Shown in pieces: positions 54,695-64,000 of a stretch of 64,000 bases of DNA. The translations under genes and the position numbers were made by a program. Below the pieces are notes generated by a model. It saw nothing but the letters and a program-made list of their open reading frames with translations, searched no databases and was not told where the DNA came from. Each line of letters begins with the position of its first letter. Positions within the stretch are counted from its first letter, which is position 1. Origin of the DNA: an uncultured Lachnospiraceae bacterium (GTDB taxonomy: Bacteria > Bacillota > Clostridia > Lachnospirales > Lachnospiraceae); assembly GCA_902765725.1 (NCBI GenBank), contig CACXAT010000005.1:62001-126000 (forward strand). Direction: 5' to 3'.

Positions 54695-55828
54695 ATGATT
54701 GATTTCAACAGGTCACCGATTGTCGGAACAGAATTAGAGTATTTCAGCCAGGCTCTTCAGAGCGGCAAGCTCTGCGGGGACGGCCCGTTCACAAAGCAGG
54801 TATCAGCATGGTTCCGGGAGAGGATGAATGTGCGCCATGTCTACTTGACCACATCCTGCACCTCTGCTCTGGAGATGGCAAGCTGGCTGTGTGATCTCGA
54901 GCCGGGTGATGAAGTGATCATGCCTTCCTATACGTTCGTATCCACAGCAGACGCCTTCGTACTTCGCGGAGCGCGGATCGTATTCGTGGATATCGATCCG
55001 AAGACCATGAACATCGATCCGGACCGGATCGAGGAAGCTATCACCGAGAAGACCCGCGTAATCTGCCCGGTCCACTATGCAGGCGTAGCCTGTGACATGG
55101 ACAGGATCCTTGCCATCGCGAAGAAGCACAACCTGAAGGTGGTGGAGGACGCCGCCCAGGGCGTCAATGCCTACTACAAGGGCAGGGCCCTCGGAACCAT
55201 CGGCGATTACGGCTGCTACAGCTTCCACGAGACCAAGAACTATTCCATGGGAGAAGGCGGCGCGCTGTTATTTAACAACGATGCGGACCAGGAGCGGGCG
55301 GAGATCGTCCGTGAGAAGGGAACCGACCGCAGCAAGTTCTTCCGCGGCCAGATCGATAAATACAGCTGGGTCGGATACGGATCTTCCTACCTTCCCAGTG
55401 AGCTGAATGTGGCGTACCTGTGGGCACAGCTGCAGAAGTTCGATGAGATCAATGACAGAAGAATGAGCATCTGGAACTATTACAACGAGACTCTGAAGCC
55501 GCTGGCGGACGCGGGACTGATCGATCAGCCCTATGTGCCGGAGTATGCCGTTCACAATGCTCATATGTACTATATCAAGACGAAGGACCTGGAGACCAGG
55601 ACGGACCTGATCCGCTATCTGAAGGAGCAGGATGTCCTCAGCGTCTTCCACTATATCCCGCTTCATTCCTCGAAGGCCGGACAGCAGTTCGGTGAGTTCA
55701 GGGGCGAGGACGTCTACACGACCAGAGAGTCCGAGCGTCTGATGCGTCTTCCGCTGTTCTACAACCTGGAAGAGGAGCAGATGGAGCATGTGGCAAAGAG
55801 TGTCCTGAATTATCCGGGATGGAAATAA
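54695..55828 (+). CDS. wecE: WecE-type sugar aminotransferase
   Basis: A 377-residue DegT/DnrJ/EryC1 enzyme, very like enteric WecE along its length as remembered (SGKLCGDGPFT, CTSALEMA, PGDEVIMPSYTFVSTADAFVLRGARIVFVD, HYAGVACDMD). PLP-binding Lys181 lies in SFHETKNY. WecE makes dTDP-4-amino-4,6-dideoxygalactose from the 4-keto sugar, a precursor for surface glycans. The surrounding genes are glycosyltransferases and a flippase pair, supporting that role. The dTDP-sugar-forming genes are not in the window. Confidence 0.9.
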   Translation: MIDFNRSPIVGTELEYFSQALQSGKLCGDGPFTKQVSAWFRERMNVRHVYLTTSCTSALEMASWLCDLEPGDEVIMPSYTFVSTADAFVLRGARIVFVDIDPKTMNIDPDRIEEAITEKTRVICPVHYAGVACDMDRILAIAKKHNLKVVEDAAQGVNAYYKGRALGTIGDYGCYSFHETKNYSMGEGGALLFNNDADQERAEIVREKGTDRSKFFRGQIDKYSWVGYGSSYLPSELNVAYLWAQLQKFDEINDRRMSIWNYYNETLKPLADAGLIDQPYVPEYAVHNAHMYYIKTKDLETRTDLIRYLKEQDVLSVFHYIPLHSSKAGQQFGEFRGEDVYTTRESERLMRLPLFYNLEEEQMEHVAKSVLNYPGWK

Positions 55829-55829
55829 G

Positions 55830-57650
55830 ATGAGCAGATCGCTCCTTCAGAAATTGAAACCATACTATATCAGGAAGGCATTGCGGTACCTGAAACACTA
55901 CGGGCCGAAGGACTTCCTGATTCGTGTGCGCGAACGAATGGCGCCGGAGGACGTTCCCTACGGGCCGTGGTATGAGGCGCACAGGGCATCGGGCCAGGAA
56001 CTGGACCGCCAGAGGGCTGAGTGCGCGAAGATTCAGTGGGACGGCAGGCCGCTGTTCTCTGTGGTGGTGCCGGCCTGGAAGACGCCGAAGGCCTACCTGA
56101 CGGGACTTCTTGACTGCGTGCTGGGGCAGACCTGGCCGTATCTGGAGCTGGTGATCGCCAACGCAAGTCCCGAAGATGAGGAGATGGCGAAGATCCTGGA
56201 AGAGTACGGTGCCAGGGACAGCCGGCTTGTGGTGGTCGATCTTCCCGAAAATGAGTCCATCGCGGCCAACACCAATGCGGCCATCGCGAAGGCATCCGGC
56301 GAGTTTGTATGCTTCATGGATCATGACGACCTGATCGCTTTGGACGCGCTGTATGAGGCGTCGAAGGCGGCGGTGCGGGCGGACATCGATCTGATCTATA
56401 CGGACGAGGACAAGATCCGGGAGGACGCGAAGGGAGAGCTGGAGCATTTTCAGCCCCACTTCAAGCCTGATTTCAATCTGGACCTGCTCCGGTCCAACAA
56501 CTATATCTGTCATTTCCTTATGGTCCGCAAGAGCCTGGTGGAACTGGCAGGAGGTCCGGACGACCGGTTCGAGGGCGCCCAGGATTATGAGTTTATACTG
56601 AGATGTATCGACCGGATACAGGCGGAGAGGATCGCGCATATTCCGAAGATCCTGTACCACTGGCGCACCCACGCGGCGTCCACGGCGGATAATCCGGACA
56701 GCAAGGCCTATGCCTATGACGCGGGAAAGCGGGCGCTGGAAGAGCACCTGCTCAGGCGCGGCGTGGTCGGCGAGGTGAGCCAGACCAAGGATCACGGCTT
56801 CTACAGAGTGCGCTATGAGGTGAAGGACCATCCCATGGTCTCGATCATCATCCCGAACCGGGAACAGAAGCAGATGCTGGAGAAGTGTCTGACCGCGATC
56901 CGGGAGCACACGCACTATGACAATTACGAGGTCATCGTTGTGGAGAACAATTCCTCCTCGCGGGAGATCCTCGATTACTACAAAAAGATCCAGGGACAGA
57001 ACGGTGTGAGGGTGATCCGCCGCAAGGGTGAGTTCAACTTTGCCGCGATCAACAACTACGCCGCATGCAGGGCGCAGGGGGACTACCTTGTCTTCCTGAA
57101 CAATGACGTGGAAGTCCGGGACGGATGGCTGACGGAGCTTCTGGGAGTCTGCTGCAGGCCGGATGTCGGCGGTGCCGGAGCCAGGCTGTATTACCCGGAC
57201 GGCAGGATCCAGTCGGCGGGTATCGTGATCGGGATCGGCGGTGTGGCAGGTTCACTGTTCACCGGCATGAACGGAAGCTTCTCGGGCTACCTTCACAAGG
57301 CATCGATCCTGCAGGATCTGTCTGCGGTCACGGCTGCGATGATGATCGTGAAGAAGGATGCGTTTGACAGCGTGGGCGGCTTTACCGAGGAACTGGCGGT
57401 CGCGTTCAATGACGTGGACCTGTGCCTGAAGCTTCGGGCCGCGGGTTATCTGATCGTCTACGATCCCTACGCGGAGGCGACCCACCATGAGTCGGTCAGC
57501 CGCGGAGATGAATATACAGCGAAGAATGCGGAGCGCTGGCGCCGGGAGGCTTCCTACATGAAGGAGCACTGGGCCGGGTATTATGAGAAGGGGGATCCTT
57601 ACTACAATCCCAACTTCTCTCTGGCACGCTGGGACTATACGCTTCAGTGA
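55830..57650 (+). CDS. Glycosyltransferase with two tandem GT2 domains
   Basis: A 606-residue protein. After an N-terminal helical segment there are two GT-A domains. The first (about residues 70-270) has VVVPAWKTP and the DxD-like MDHDD. The second (about 335-570) has SIIIPNREQ, NNDVEVRDG and the acceptor-side FNDVDLCLKL. No membrane segment is seen. Family members add rhamnose or other sugars to surface polysaccharides. The gene starts one base after the wecE stop. Confidence 0.88.
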   Translation: MSRSLLQKLKPYYIRKALRYLKHYGPKDFLIRVRERMAPEDVPYGPWYEAHRASGQELDRQRAECAKIQWDGRPLFSVVVPAWKTPKAYLTGLLDCVLGQTWPYLELVIANASPEDEEMAKILEEYGARDSRLVVVDLPENESIAANTNAAIAKASGEFVCFMDHDDLIALDALYEASKAAVRADIDLIYTDEDKIREDAKGELEHFQPHFKPDFNLDLLRSNNYICHFLMVRKSLVELAGGPDDRFEGAQDYEFILRCIDRIQAERIAHIPKILYHWRTHAASTADNPDSKAYAYDAGKRALEEHLLRRGVVGEVSQTKDHGFYRVRYEVKDHPMVSIIIPNREQKQMLEKCLTAIREHTHYDNYEVIVVENNSSSREILDYYKKIQGQNGVRVIRRKGEFNFAAINNYAACRAQGDYLVFLNNDVEVRDGWLTELLGVCCRPDVGGAGARLYYPDGRIQSAGIVIGIGGVAGSLFTGMNGSFSGYLHKASILQDLSAVTAAMMIVKKDAFDSVGGFTEELAVAFNDVDLCLKLRAAGYLIVYDPYAEATHHESVSRGDEYTAKNAERWRREASYMKEHWAGYYEKGDPYYNPNFSLARWDYTLQ

Positions 57651-57675
57651 CGAAGAATGCATCGATGGTGACCCT

Positions 57676-58641
57676 ATGAAGAGTATTACCATAGTGATAC
57701 CGAACTACAATGGAATGAAGTTCCTGCAGGGCTGTCTGGACAGCCTGAGGGGACAGTCGGATCAGGACTTTGAGACCATCATGATCGACAACGGGTCGGC
57801 GGATGAGAGCGTCTCTTACGTGAGGCAGAATTACCCGGAGGTGAAGATCCGGGCGTACCACAGGAATACCGGCTTCTGCGGGGCAGTCAATGCCGGGATC
57901 AGGCTGTCTGACTCTCCCTACGTCCTGCTTCTGAACAATGACGTGGTCTGTGACCGGGATATGGTGAAGGAGCTTCACCGCTCGATCACGGCAGGCGAGG
58001 ATACATTTTCCTGCTGCGCGAAGCTGATCGGACTGTATGATCCGACGAAGCTGGACGACGCGGGGGATTACTACACCGCTCTCGGATGGGCTTTTGCCAG
58101 AGGCAAGGGGATGAGCAGCACCCTGTATGACAGGGAGGAGAAGATATTTGCCTGCTGCGCGGCCGCGGCGATCTACCGCAGGGATATCCTGGAGCAGATC
58201 GGCCTGTTTGACGAGAGACATTTTGCGTACCTTGAAGACATCGATATCGGGTACCGGGCGCAGATATACGGATACGTAAACCGCTATATCCCCTCCGCTG
58301 TCGTGTACCACGCAGGTTCGGGGACCAGCGGAAGCCGTCACAACGCCTTTAAGGTGAAGCTGTCGGCACGCAACAGTATCTGGCTGGCCTATAAGAACAT
58401 GCCCGGATGGCAGATCGCGCTGAACGCGCCGCTTCTGGCCGCCGGCTGCCTGATCAAATGGATCTATTTCTGCAGGAAGGGCCTCGGGAAGGAATACCTG
58501 AAGGGGCTCTCGGAAGGATGGAAGGCTCTTCCGAAGATGAAGGGCGCACCCTCGGGACACACCGGGGCGTACCTGAACATACAGCTGCAGCTGTGGAAGA
58601 ACTGCTTCCTGCGCCTGACGGACGGGATGCGGGCGAAATGA
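57676..58641 (+). CDS. GT2 glycosyltransferase, rhamnosyltransferase-like
   Basis: A 321-residue single-domain GT2: IVIPNYNG at residues 6-13, DNGSADES, LLLNNDVVCD (DxD-like) and YLEDIDIGYRA. The C-terminal part has a hydrophobic, basic stretch (LAAGCLIKWIYFCRKGLGK) likely to sit at the membrane. ATG 57676 is chosen with a GGTGA site; a longer frame to 57583 would overlap the previous gene. Confidence 0.88.
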   Translation: MKSITIVIPNYNGMKFLQGCLDSLRGQSDQDFETIMIDNGSADESVSYVRQNYPEVKIRAYHRNTGFCGAVNAGIRLSDSPYVLLLNNDVVCDRDMVKELHRSITAGEDTFSCCAKLIGLYDPTKLDDAGDYYTALGWAFARGKGMSSTLYDREEKIFACCAAAAIYRRDILEQIGLFDERHFAYLEDIDIGYRAQIYGYVNRYIPSAVVYHAGSGTSGSRHNAFKVKLSARNSIWLAYKNMPGWQIALNAPLLAAGCLIKWIYFCRKGLGKEYLKGLSEGWKALPKMKGAPSGHTGAYLNIQLQLWKNCFLRLTDGMRAK

Positions 58642-58662
58642 GCCCGGAAGAGAGATTAGAAC

Positions 58663-60063
58663 GTGATTAAGGATAATCAGAAACATTTCAACCGATTGCA
58701 TGTCGTGTTTGATGCACTGATCATAGCAGGGTCATATGTCGCGGCATGGTGGATCCAGTTTACCTTCCTGGCAGATCCCAGGGCAGGCAAGCTCCCCATG
58801 CAGGTATACATGATGGCACTGCTGTTTGTGATCCCCGGATATCTGCTTCTGTATGACGCGTTTCATCTGTACAAGCCCAAGAGGGTGTCCGGGCGCATGC
58901 TGGAGGCAGGCAATCTGTTCCTGGCAAACATGGTGGGACTGCTGGGATTTATTTTCGTGTTGTTTATCATCAAGGAAAATAACTTCTCCAGAAGGCTGAT
59001 CTTCATATTTACGGGGATCAATTTCTTCCTGACCCTGTGCGAACGCAACTTTATCAGGATCGTCCTTCGGGACATCCGCTCCAGGGGCATGAACCTGAAG
59101 CACATGATCCTGGTCGGGTATTCCAGCGCTGCGGAGGGGTATATCGACCGTATCTTCGCCAACCCGCAGTGGGGGTACCAGATCGACGGCATCCTGGACG
59201 ACAATTCGGCTGTGGGACGCTATTACCACAATGTGCCGGTGATCGGGGATACCGAGGATATCGACCAGATCCTGGCGGAGAACCAGCTGGATGAGATCGC
59301 GATCACCCTGGGACTGGATGAGTATTCGAAGCTGAAGCGGATCGTTGCCGCCTGTGAGAAGAGCGGCGTCCACACCCAGTTTGTTCCGGATTATACGGAT
59401 ATCATACCCTCGAGACCTTACACCGAGGACCTGCTGGGACTTCCGGTGGTCAATATCCGGTACGTGCCGCTGTCCGACACCTTCAACGCGCTGGTGAAGC
59501 GCACCATGGATGTGGTCGGGTCGCTGATGTGCATCGTGCTGTTCTCGCCGGTCATGCTGGTGACAGCGATCGCCATCAAGAAGAGCAGCCCCGGACCGCT
59601 GATTTTCACCCAGGACAGGGTGGGACTTCACAATCAGGAATTCCGCATGTACAAGTTCCGCTCCATGACGGTCCAGGATGAGAAGGAAGAGAAGAAGGGA
59701 TGGACGACGAAGAATGATCCCCGCGTGACCAAGGTCGGCAAGGTGATCCGCAAGACGTCCATCGATGAACTGCCGCAGCTGTTCAATGTCCTCAAGGGGG
59801 ACATGAGCCTGATCGGCCCCCGCCCCGAGCGCCCGCAGTACGTGGAGAAGTTCAGGGAGGAAATCCCGCGCTACATGGTCAAGCACCAGGTGCGTCCCGG
59901 CATGACAGGCTGGGCCCAGGTCAACGGCTACCGCGGGAACACTTCGATCCGTAAGAGGATCGAATATGACATCTACTATATCGAGCACTGGTCGGTCGCT
60001 TTTGACATCAAGATCCTGGTACTGACTGTGTTCAAGGGATTTATTAACCGAAATGCATACTGA
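58663..60063 (+). CDS. Undecaprenyl-phosphate glycosylphosphotransferase
   Basis: A 466-residue WbaP/WcaJ-type enzyme. Four to five N-terminal transmembrane segments, a Rossmann-like CoA-binding domain ([16 protein letters not shown], residues about 145-250) and a C-terminal sugar transferase domain ([53 protein letters not shown]) are visible. It starts glycan assembly by loading a sugar phosphate on undecaprenyl phosphate. GTG 58663 is the likely start. Sugar specificity is not evident. Confidence 0.93.
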   Translation: MIKDNQKHFNRLHVVFDALIIAGSYVAAWWIQFTFLADPRAGKLPMQVYMMALLFVIPGYLLLYDAFHLYKPKRVSGRMLEAGNLFLANMVGLLGFIFVLFIIKENNFSRRLIFIFTGINFFLTLCERNFIRIVLRDIRSRGMNLKHMILVGYSSAAEGYIDRIFANPQWGYQIDGILDDNSAVGRYYHNVPVIGDTEDIDQILAENQLDEIAITLGLDEYSKLKRIVAACEKSGVHTQFVPDYTDIIPSRPYTEDLLGLPVVNIRYVPLSDTFNALVKRTMDVVGSLMCIVLFSPVMLVTAIAIKKSSPGPLIFTQDRVGLHNQEFRMYKFRSMTVQDEKEEKKGWTTKNDPRVTKVGKVIRKTSIDELPQLFNVLKGDMSLIGPRPERPQYVEKFREEIPRYMVKHQVRPGMTGWAQVNGYRGNTSIRKRIEYDIYYIEHWSVAFDIKILVLTVFKGFINRNAY

Positions 60064-60077
60064 CCGGAGCTTGTGAC

Positions 60078-61622
60078 ATGGCGTTTAGCAGAGACCGAAA
60101 GAAGAACCCGTCCAGCCGGTACTCCAGGATGGAGGAGCCGTGGCTCGATGACAGAGGAAAAAGGGATGAGTGGGACAATTCCGCCGATCCCAGAGACGAA
60201 GGCTTTGGAGTCAGGGACAGCTATTCCAGGCAGGCTTCCTACGGAAGGCCGGATGGCTATTATGATTCCTACAGACCTGCGGGAGGCATGGGAGACACCA
60301 GAGTCTACTCCTCTGAGGTAACAAACGCGGCAAGGCAGAGTGCCTCCGCGCAGGGCAGAGGTACATCCGCAGACCGAAGAGGCGCGTCAGGCGGGCGCAG
60401 GAGCTCATCTGAAGAGCGCAGGAGCGCATCCGCAGACCGCAGGCGGGAGGCATACCGCCCCAGAAGAACCAGAGAGGAAGCACGGGAATCCTACTACGAT
60501 GAGTGGGACGATCCTGAATATGACGACCGCTATGACGATCGATATGATGACCGCGAAGAGGAGAACTATGACAGGCGAAGACGTCCGGCCGGGCACGGCA
60601 GGAGGAGCGCCCCGAGGCGCGGTGAGCGCGAGGGCTCTTCGAAGACCGGGTTTATCATCAAGCTGGTCCTGCTTCTGATCGCAACGGCGGCCCTTGTCGT
60701 CGTGTGGCGTTTCTCGCGCATGGACCATATGAACCTGAAGGACATCCTCACCAATTCGGGTGTCTCAGGCTACAGCGGGTATCAGGACTTTGTGATCTAC
60801 GGAGTGGACTCCAGAGAGGGCAGCCTTACGAGGGACGCCCATTCTGACACGATCATCCTGTGCTCGATGAATAAGAATGCGAAGGAGATCCGGCTGGTGT
60901 CCGTCTACCGTGACACCTACCTGGACAATACCAACGGCGAGTACCGCAAGGCGACGGAGTGTTATTTCTTCGGAGGCCCGGAGCGGTCCGTCAATATGCT
61001 CAACAAGAATCTGGACCTGAACCTGAAGGACTACGTCACCGTGGACTTCAATGCGGTGGTCAAGGCAGTGGATCTGATCGGGGGCGTGGACGTAGATGTG
61101 ACGGAGGAGGAGCTTCCCTACATCAACGGCTACCAGACGGAGAATGCTCAGGTAACGGGCGCAGAGATCACGCCGGTCACTTCCGCGGGCTATCAGCATC
61201 TGAACGGTATTCAGGCCCTGGCATACTGCAGGATCCGCTATACTGCCGGTTCAGATTACAAGAGAACTGAGAGACAGAGGACCGTGCTCACGCAGATATT
61301 CCAGAATGCGAAGCAGCAGGGGCCGGTAAAACTGGCGCAGATCGTGGATGCCATGATCCCCTCGATCTCTACCAGCTTCTCCAGCACCGAGCTTCTGGCA
61401 CTGGCTTCGTCCGTGTCGGAGTACAGCCTCACGGAGACCGGAGGGTTCCCCTTCGACCTGCAGGCTGCCAATATCTCCGCGGGAGACTGTGTGGTGCCTG
61501 TCAATCTCGCGCAGAATGTATCGCAGCTGCATACCTTCCTGTACGGCCAGACCGGGTATACCCCCTCTGAGACCGTTCAGCAGATCTCACAGCAGATCGC
61601 AGCCGCGACAGGCATATACTGA
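60078..61622 (+). CDS. LytR-CpsA-Psr ligase with long charged N-terminus
   Basis: A 514-residue protein. The first 185 residues are cytoplasmic, low-complexity and rich in Arg, Ser, Asp and Tyr, with degenerate repeats (ADRRGAS, SADRRRE, YDDRYDDR). One transmembrane segment follows (about 190-212), then the LCP catalytic domain: VDSREG, DTIILCSMN, VSVYRDTYLD, DLIGGVDVDV and LAYCRIRYT. LCP enzymes move glycans from lipid carriers to peptidoglycan. Context (glycosyltransferases, glycosylphosphotransferase) agrees. The N-terminal region could be a phosphorylation or scaffold segment. Confidence 0.92.
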   Translation: MAFSRDRKKNPSSRYSRMEEPWLDDRGKRDEWDNSADPRDEGFGVRDSYSRQASYGRPDGYYDSYRPAGGMGDTRVYSSEVTNAARQSASAQGRGTSADRRGASGGRRSSSEERRSASADRRREAYRPRRTREEARESYYDEWDDPEYDDRYDDRYDDREEENYDRRRRPAGHGRRSAPRRGEREGSSKTGFIIKLVLLLIATAALVVVWRFSRMDHMNLKDILTNSGVSGYSGYQDFVIYGVDSREGSLTRDAHSDTIILCSMNKNAKEIRLVSVYRDTYLDNTNGEYRKATECYFFGGPERSVNMLNKNLDLNLKDYVTVDFNAVVKAVDLIGGVDVDVTEEELPYINGYQTENAQVTGAEITPVTSAGYQHLNGIQALAYCRIRYTAGSDYKRTERQRTVLTQIFQNAKQQGPVKLAQIVDAMIPSISTSFSSTELLALASSVSEYSLTETGGFPFDLQAANISAGDCVVPVNLAQNVSQLHTFLYGQTGYTPSETVQQISQQIAAATGIY

Positions 61623-61633
61623 GGTATTTATTT

Positions 61634-62587
61634 ATGGAGGTTACGGTTCTGATACCGACCTGGAAGCCGGATGAGAGGCTGGATGAGCTTCTCCGGAGGC
61701 TGTCCAGGCAGACATTGCTTCCGTCCAGAGTCCTTCTTCTCAACACCGTTGACGAAGACCAGGACGGGGGACTGACGGATCTGGTGGATGAGTACAGGGA
61801 CTGCTTTCCGGTCCTGTCGGTATTCCATATCGAGAAGCGTCAGTTCGACCACGGGGGGACAAGGCATCTGGGGATGACCTTCGCGGACACGGAGCTTGTC
61901 CTGTGCATGACCCAGGACGCGGTCCCGAAGGACAGGCATCTGGTCAGCGCCCTGGCCCGGTACTTTGAGGATCCGCTGGTCGGTGCGGCATACGCAAGAC
62001 AGCTTGCCGTCAGGGGCAGCAGCCCTCTGGAGCGCTATACAAGATCATTCAACTATCCGGACACTTCCAGGGTCAAGTCGAAGGAAGACCTGGAGAGCCT
62101 GGGGATCAAGACCTTCTTCTGCTCAGACGTCTGTGCCATGTGGCGCAGGGATATATATCTTGAGATGGGCGGATTTGAGCGAAGAACGATCTTCAATGAG
62201 GACATGATCCTGGCAGGGAAGATGATCCAGGCCGGATACCGCATCGCCTATGCTGCAGATGCGATGGTCTGGCACTCCCACAGCTATTCATGTGTGAAGC
62301 AGCTGAAGCGCAATTTCGATCTGGGAGTCTCTCAGGCGGATCATCCGGAGATATTCTCGATGGCCTCCTCCACGGGAGAGGGCATACGGCTGGTGAAGCA
62401 GACAGCCTCCTGGCTGATCCGGAGCGCTCATGCGGCTCTGCTGCCGAAGCTGATCCTGGACAGCGGATGCAAATATCTGGGTTATTTTCTGGGGAGGCGG
62501 TACCGGAAGCTTCCGCGGAAGCTGATCCTGAAACTCACAGATAACAGAATGTACTGGGAAGGGCACACATTTGACACAGGTATATGA
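61634..62587 (+). CDS. GT2 glycosyltransferase, RfbN/rhamnosyltransferase-like
   Basis: A 317-residue GT2: VLIPTWKPDER at residues 4-14, NTVDEDQDGG, QFDHGGTRHLGM, MTQDAVP (DxD-like) and FNEDMILAGKMI. The segments FDHGGTRH and AYARQL are typical of rhamnosyltransferases for O-antigen-like chains. It is the last biosynthetic gene of the cluster in the window. Confidence 0.88.
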   Translation: MEVTVLIPTWKPDERLDELLRRLSRQTLLPSRVLLLNTVDEDQDGGLTDLVDEYRDCFPVLSVFHIEKRQFDHGGTRHLGMTFADTELVLCMTQDAVPKDRHLVSALARYFEDPLVGAAYARQLAVRGSSPLERYTRSFNYPDTSRVKSKEDLESLGIKTFFCSDVCAMWRRDIYLEMGGFERRTIFNEDMILAGKMIQAGYRIAYAADAMVWHSHSYSCVKQLKRNFDLGVSQADHPEIFSMASSTGEGIRLVKQTASWLIRSAHAALLPKLILDSGCKYLGYFLGRRYRKLPRKLILKLTDNRMYWEGHTFDTGI

Positions 62588-62633
62588 TAAGGTTCCGGCG
62601 TAGGTATCACTTAAAGCACAGAGGGGTGGAATT

Positions 62634-64000
62634 ATGGATGATGAGAAGAGATACACGGATACGGTAGATCCGGATACAGAATATACACAGTACAATGAGC
62701 CGGACGCGGCGGATGAGGTCAGTGAAGGATTCTCTGAGACAGAATCTGTGGTCGTGGAACCTGAGACATCGGTCCCTGAGACAGAGGCACCTGCGGCAGA
62801 TGGAATCACAGCAGATGGACCTGCTGCAGATGGCTTTGCGGCAGGCGGACCTGCAGCAGACAACACTGTGACAGAAGGATCCGCAGCAGACGAAGCCGCA
62901 TCAGATGAGAGCGGGGCGCAGGAGCCTTCAGACAGCGCCTTCACCCAGGACACGTCGAGTGAGCAGGCAGGATCCGCGCAGGATCGTCCCCATGATTTTG
63001 ACGTGGATGAGCCGAAGTTCGACACGCAGACAGGGGAGCGCCTGGACCGGCCGAAGAAGAAATATCCTGGAGTCATCCTGACTCTTGCGGTGACCGCCAT
63101 GGCCATCGGCGCGTTTGTATACGCGGTCATGCCCGGGAAGCTGCCGTCCCTTGCAAATATAGAAGAGGACGAGGTGGAAACGGAAGTCCAGCTGGCCATC
63201 GTGCCTGCCGCAGTGCAGAGCGAGACCGAGTCTGAGGAAGGAACCGAGGCTGCAGCTCAGACGGAAGCGCAGACCGTGATCGTGGCCCAGACCGAGACCG
63301 AAGTCATGACCGAGACTGAGACTGAGCTTGAAACTGAGACTGAAACGGAGTCTGAGACCGAGGCAAAGCTTACTACTGTTGCCGGTCCGAAGACAGGGCA
63401 GGACAAGAAGGACGCTGAGCCGGAATTCAAGTCGGAGGGCGTGATGCTGAGCGCGACACTGGATGTGTCTGACATGGTCGAGGAAGTGATGCCGGGCATC
63501 GTCTCCATCACATGCACCAACATCCGGACCGTGCAGGACTTTTTCTACGGCCGCCAGCAGATCGAGCAGAAGGATGCCGGCTCCGGCATCATCGTGGATG
63601 AAGATGACAGCGCCTACTACATCGTGACAGATGCCTGGGTCGTTGAAGGGGCACAGGAGCTGACGGTTGGATTCTCTGTCTCCAGAGAGGCGACGGAAGG
63701 ACTGTCTGACGAAGATACGCTGGCAGACGCCTCTGTGATCGGATTCGACGAAGAGACAGGCCTGGCCATGCTGAAGGTGGAGAAGGACGCCGTTCATGAG
63801 ACGGTCCGCTCCCTGGTAAAGCCGTCTGCGCTGGGCGATTCGGATTCGATCCGTGTCGGCGAGAGAGCGATCGCCATCGGCAATGCCATGGGATACGGCC
63901 TGTCCGTGACAGAGGGCATCGTCAGTGCGCTGGACCGCAGAATGACATCGGATTCGGGAACTCATTCCTTCATTCAGACAGATGCATCCATCAATTACGG
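62634..64000 (+). CDS. Membrane-anchored HtrA-like pseudo-protease, 3' end missing
   Basis: The frame runs from ATG 62634 (site GGGGTGG) to the window end, 455 codons. Residues 1-140 are an acidic cytoplasmic region with Ala-Ala-Asp-Gly repeats. A transmembrane helix lies at 144-166. An acidic linker with repeated Thr-Glu (about 205-245) follows, then a trypsin-like domain starting near VEEVMPGIVSI. In HtrA the catalytic His is in TNNHVV; here the segment is TDAWVVEGA with Trp335. The catalytic Asp in DxxSDIA is Gly376 (DEETGLAML). AIGNAMG and VTEGIVSALDR are normal. The Ser loop and any PDZ domain lie beyond the window. Confidence 0.85.
   Translation, partial: MDDEKRYTDTVDPDTEYTQYNEPDAADEVSEGFSETESVVVEPETSVPETEAPAADGITADGPAADGFAAGGPAADNTVTEGSAADEAASDESGAQEPSDSAFTQDTSSEQAGSAQDRPHDFDVDEPKFDTQTGERLDRPKKKYPGVILTLAVTAMAIGAFVYAVMPGKLPSLANIEEDEVETEVQLAIVPAAVQSETESEEGTEAAAQTEAQTVIVAQTETEVMTETETELETETETESETEAKLTTVAGPKTGQDKKDAEPEFKSEGVMLSATLDVSDMVEEVMPGIVSITCTNIRTVQDFFYGRQQIEQKDAGSGIIVDEDDSAYYIVTDAWVVEGAQELTVGFSVSREATEGLSDEDTLADASVIGFDEETGLAMLKVEKDAVHETVRSLVKPSALGDSDSIRVGERAIAIGNAMGYGLSVTEGIVSALDRRMTSDSGTHSFIQTDASINY

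Overview
The window looks like a chromosomal segment of an anaerobic, monoderm Firmicute, most plausibly a Lachnospiraceae-type Clostridium relative. GC content is moderately high (high fifties by eye). The support is AddAB rather than RecBCD, a rapZ-whiA pair, trigger factor-clpP-clpX-engB order, an [4Fe-4S]-type PurF, YARHG and glucan-binding-type secreted proteins, SEC-C and DUF5717/DUF5716/DUF6077-like families (names from memory), and strong AGGAGG ribosome binding sites. No rRNA, tRNA, CRISPR array, intact insertion sequence or prophage was seen.

Layout. 1-5.2 kb: a small partial gene, a SpoVK/CbbX-like AAA ATPase, a PrsW-type membrane protease, Maf, a secreted NlpC/P60 protein, an XRE regulator and a DJ-1 protein. 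5.3-9.4 kb: protein quality control (tig, clpP, clpX) and the ribosome GTPase engB. 9.4-14.4 kb: a secreted protein of unknown function, valS and a three-repeat YARHG exported protein. 14.5-29.7 kb: a tightly packed run of addB, addA, a YfhO membrane protein fused in frame to MurB, rapZ, whiA, an MFS-like protein, a cytidylate-kinase-like protein and nrdR. 29.7-36.2 kb: a four-gene cassette of unknown function (very large DUF5717-like protein, degenerate actin-fold DUF5716-like protein, TPR protein, exported metallophosphoesterase). 36.3-40.8 kb: purF, purB and purA. 40.9-47.3 kb: split DUF6077-like membrane proteins, a SEC-C protein, and a YdcF-histidine kinase-response regulator operon.

47.3-50.2 kb holds what looks like the remains of a pilus locus. 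There is an AT-rich, 5'-truncated FctA-type pilin with an intact sorting signal. Across patB from it lies a signal-peptidase-like protein in which Asp and Gly replace the catalytic Ser and Lys, as in streptococcal SipA. 50.2-53.6 kb is a GntR/YtrA-type regulator with an ABC exporter and a clear operator. 53.8-64 kb is a cell-surface polysaccharide cluster: an SMR-like flippase pair, WecE-type aminotransferase, three GT2 glycosyltransferases, a polyprenyl glycosylphosphotransferase and an LCP ligase. It ends in a membrane-anchored HtrA-like protein that has lost its catalytic His and Asp.

The most novel-looking signals are two long imperfect palindromes (37.8-38.0 and 53.56-53.82 kb). Their stems are unrelated in sequence, but the terminal loop is almost identical, which points to an undescribed or at least unassigned structured RNA or hairpin element. 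Next come the YfhO-MurB fusion with an internal TTG start, the SipA-like/pilin remnant, the DUF5717/5716 cassette and an in-frame 33-nt tandem repeat inside addB.
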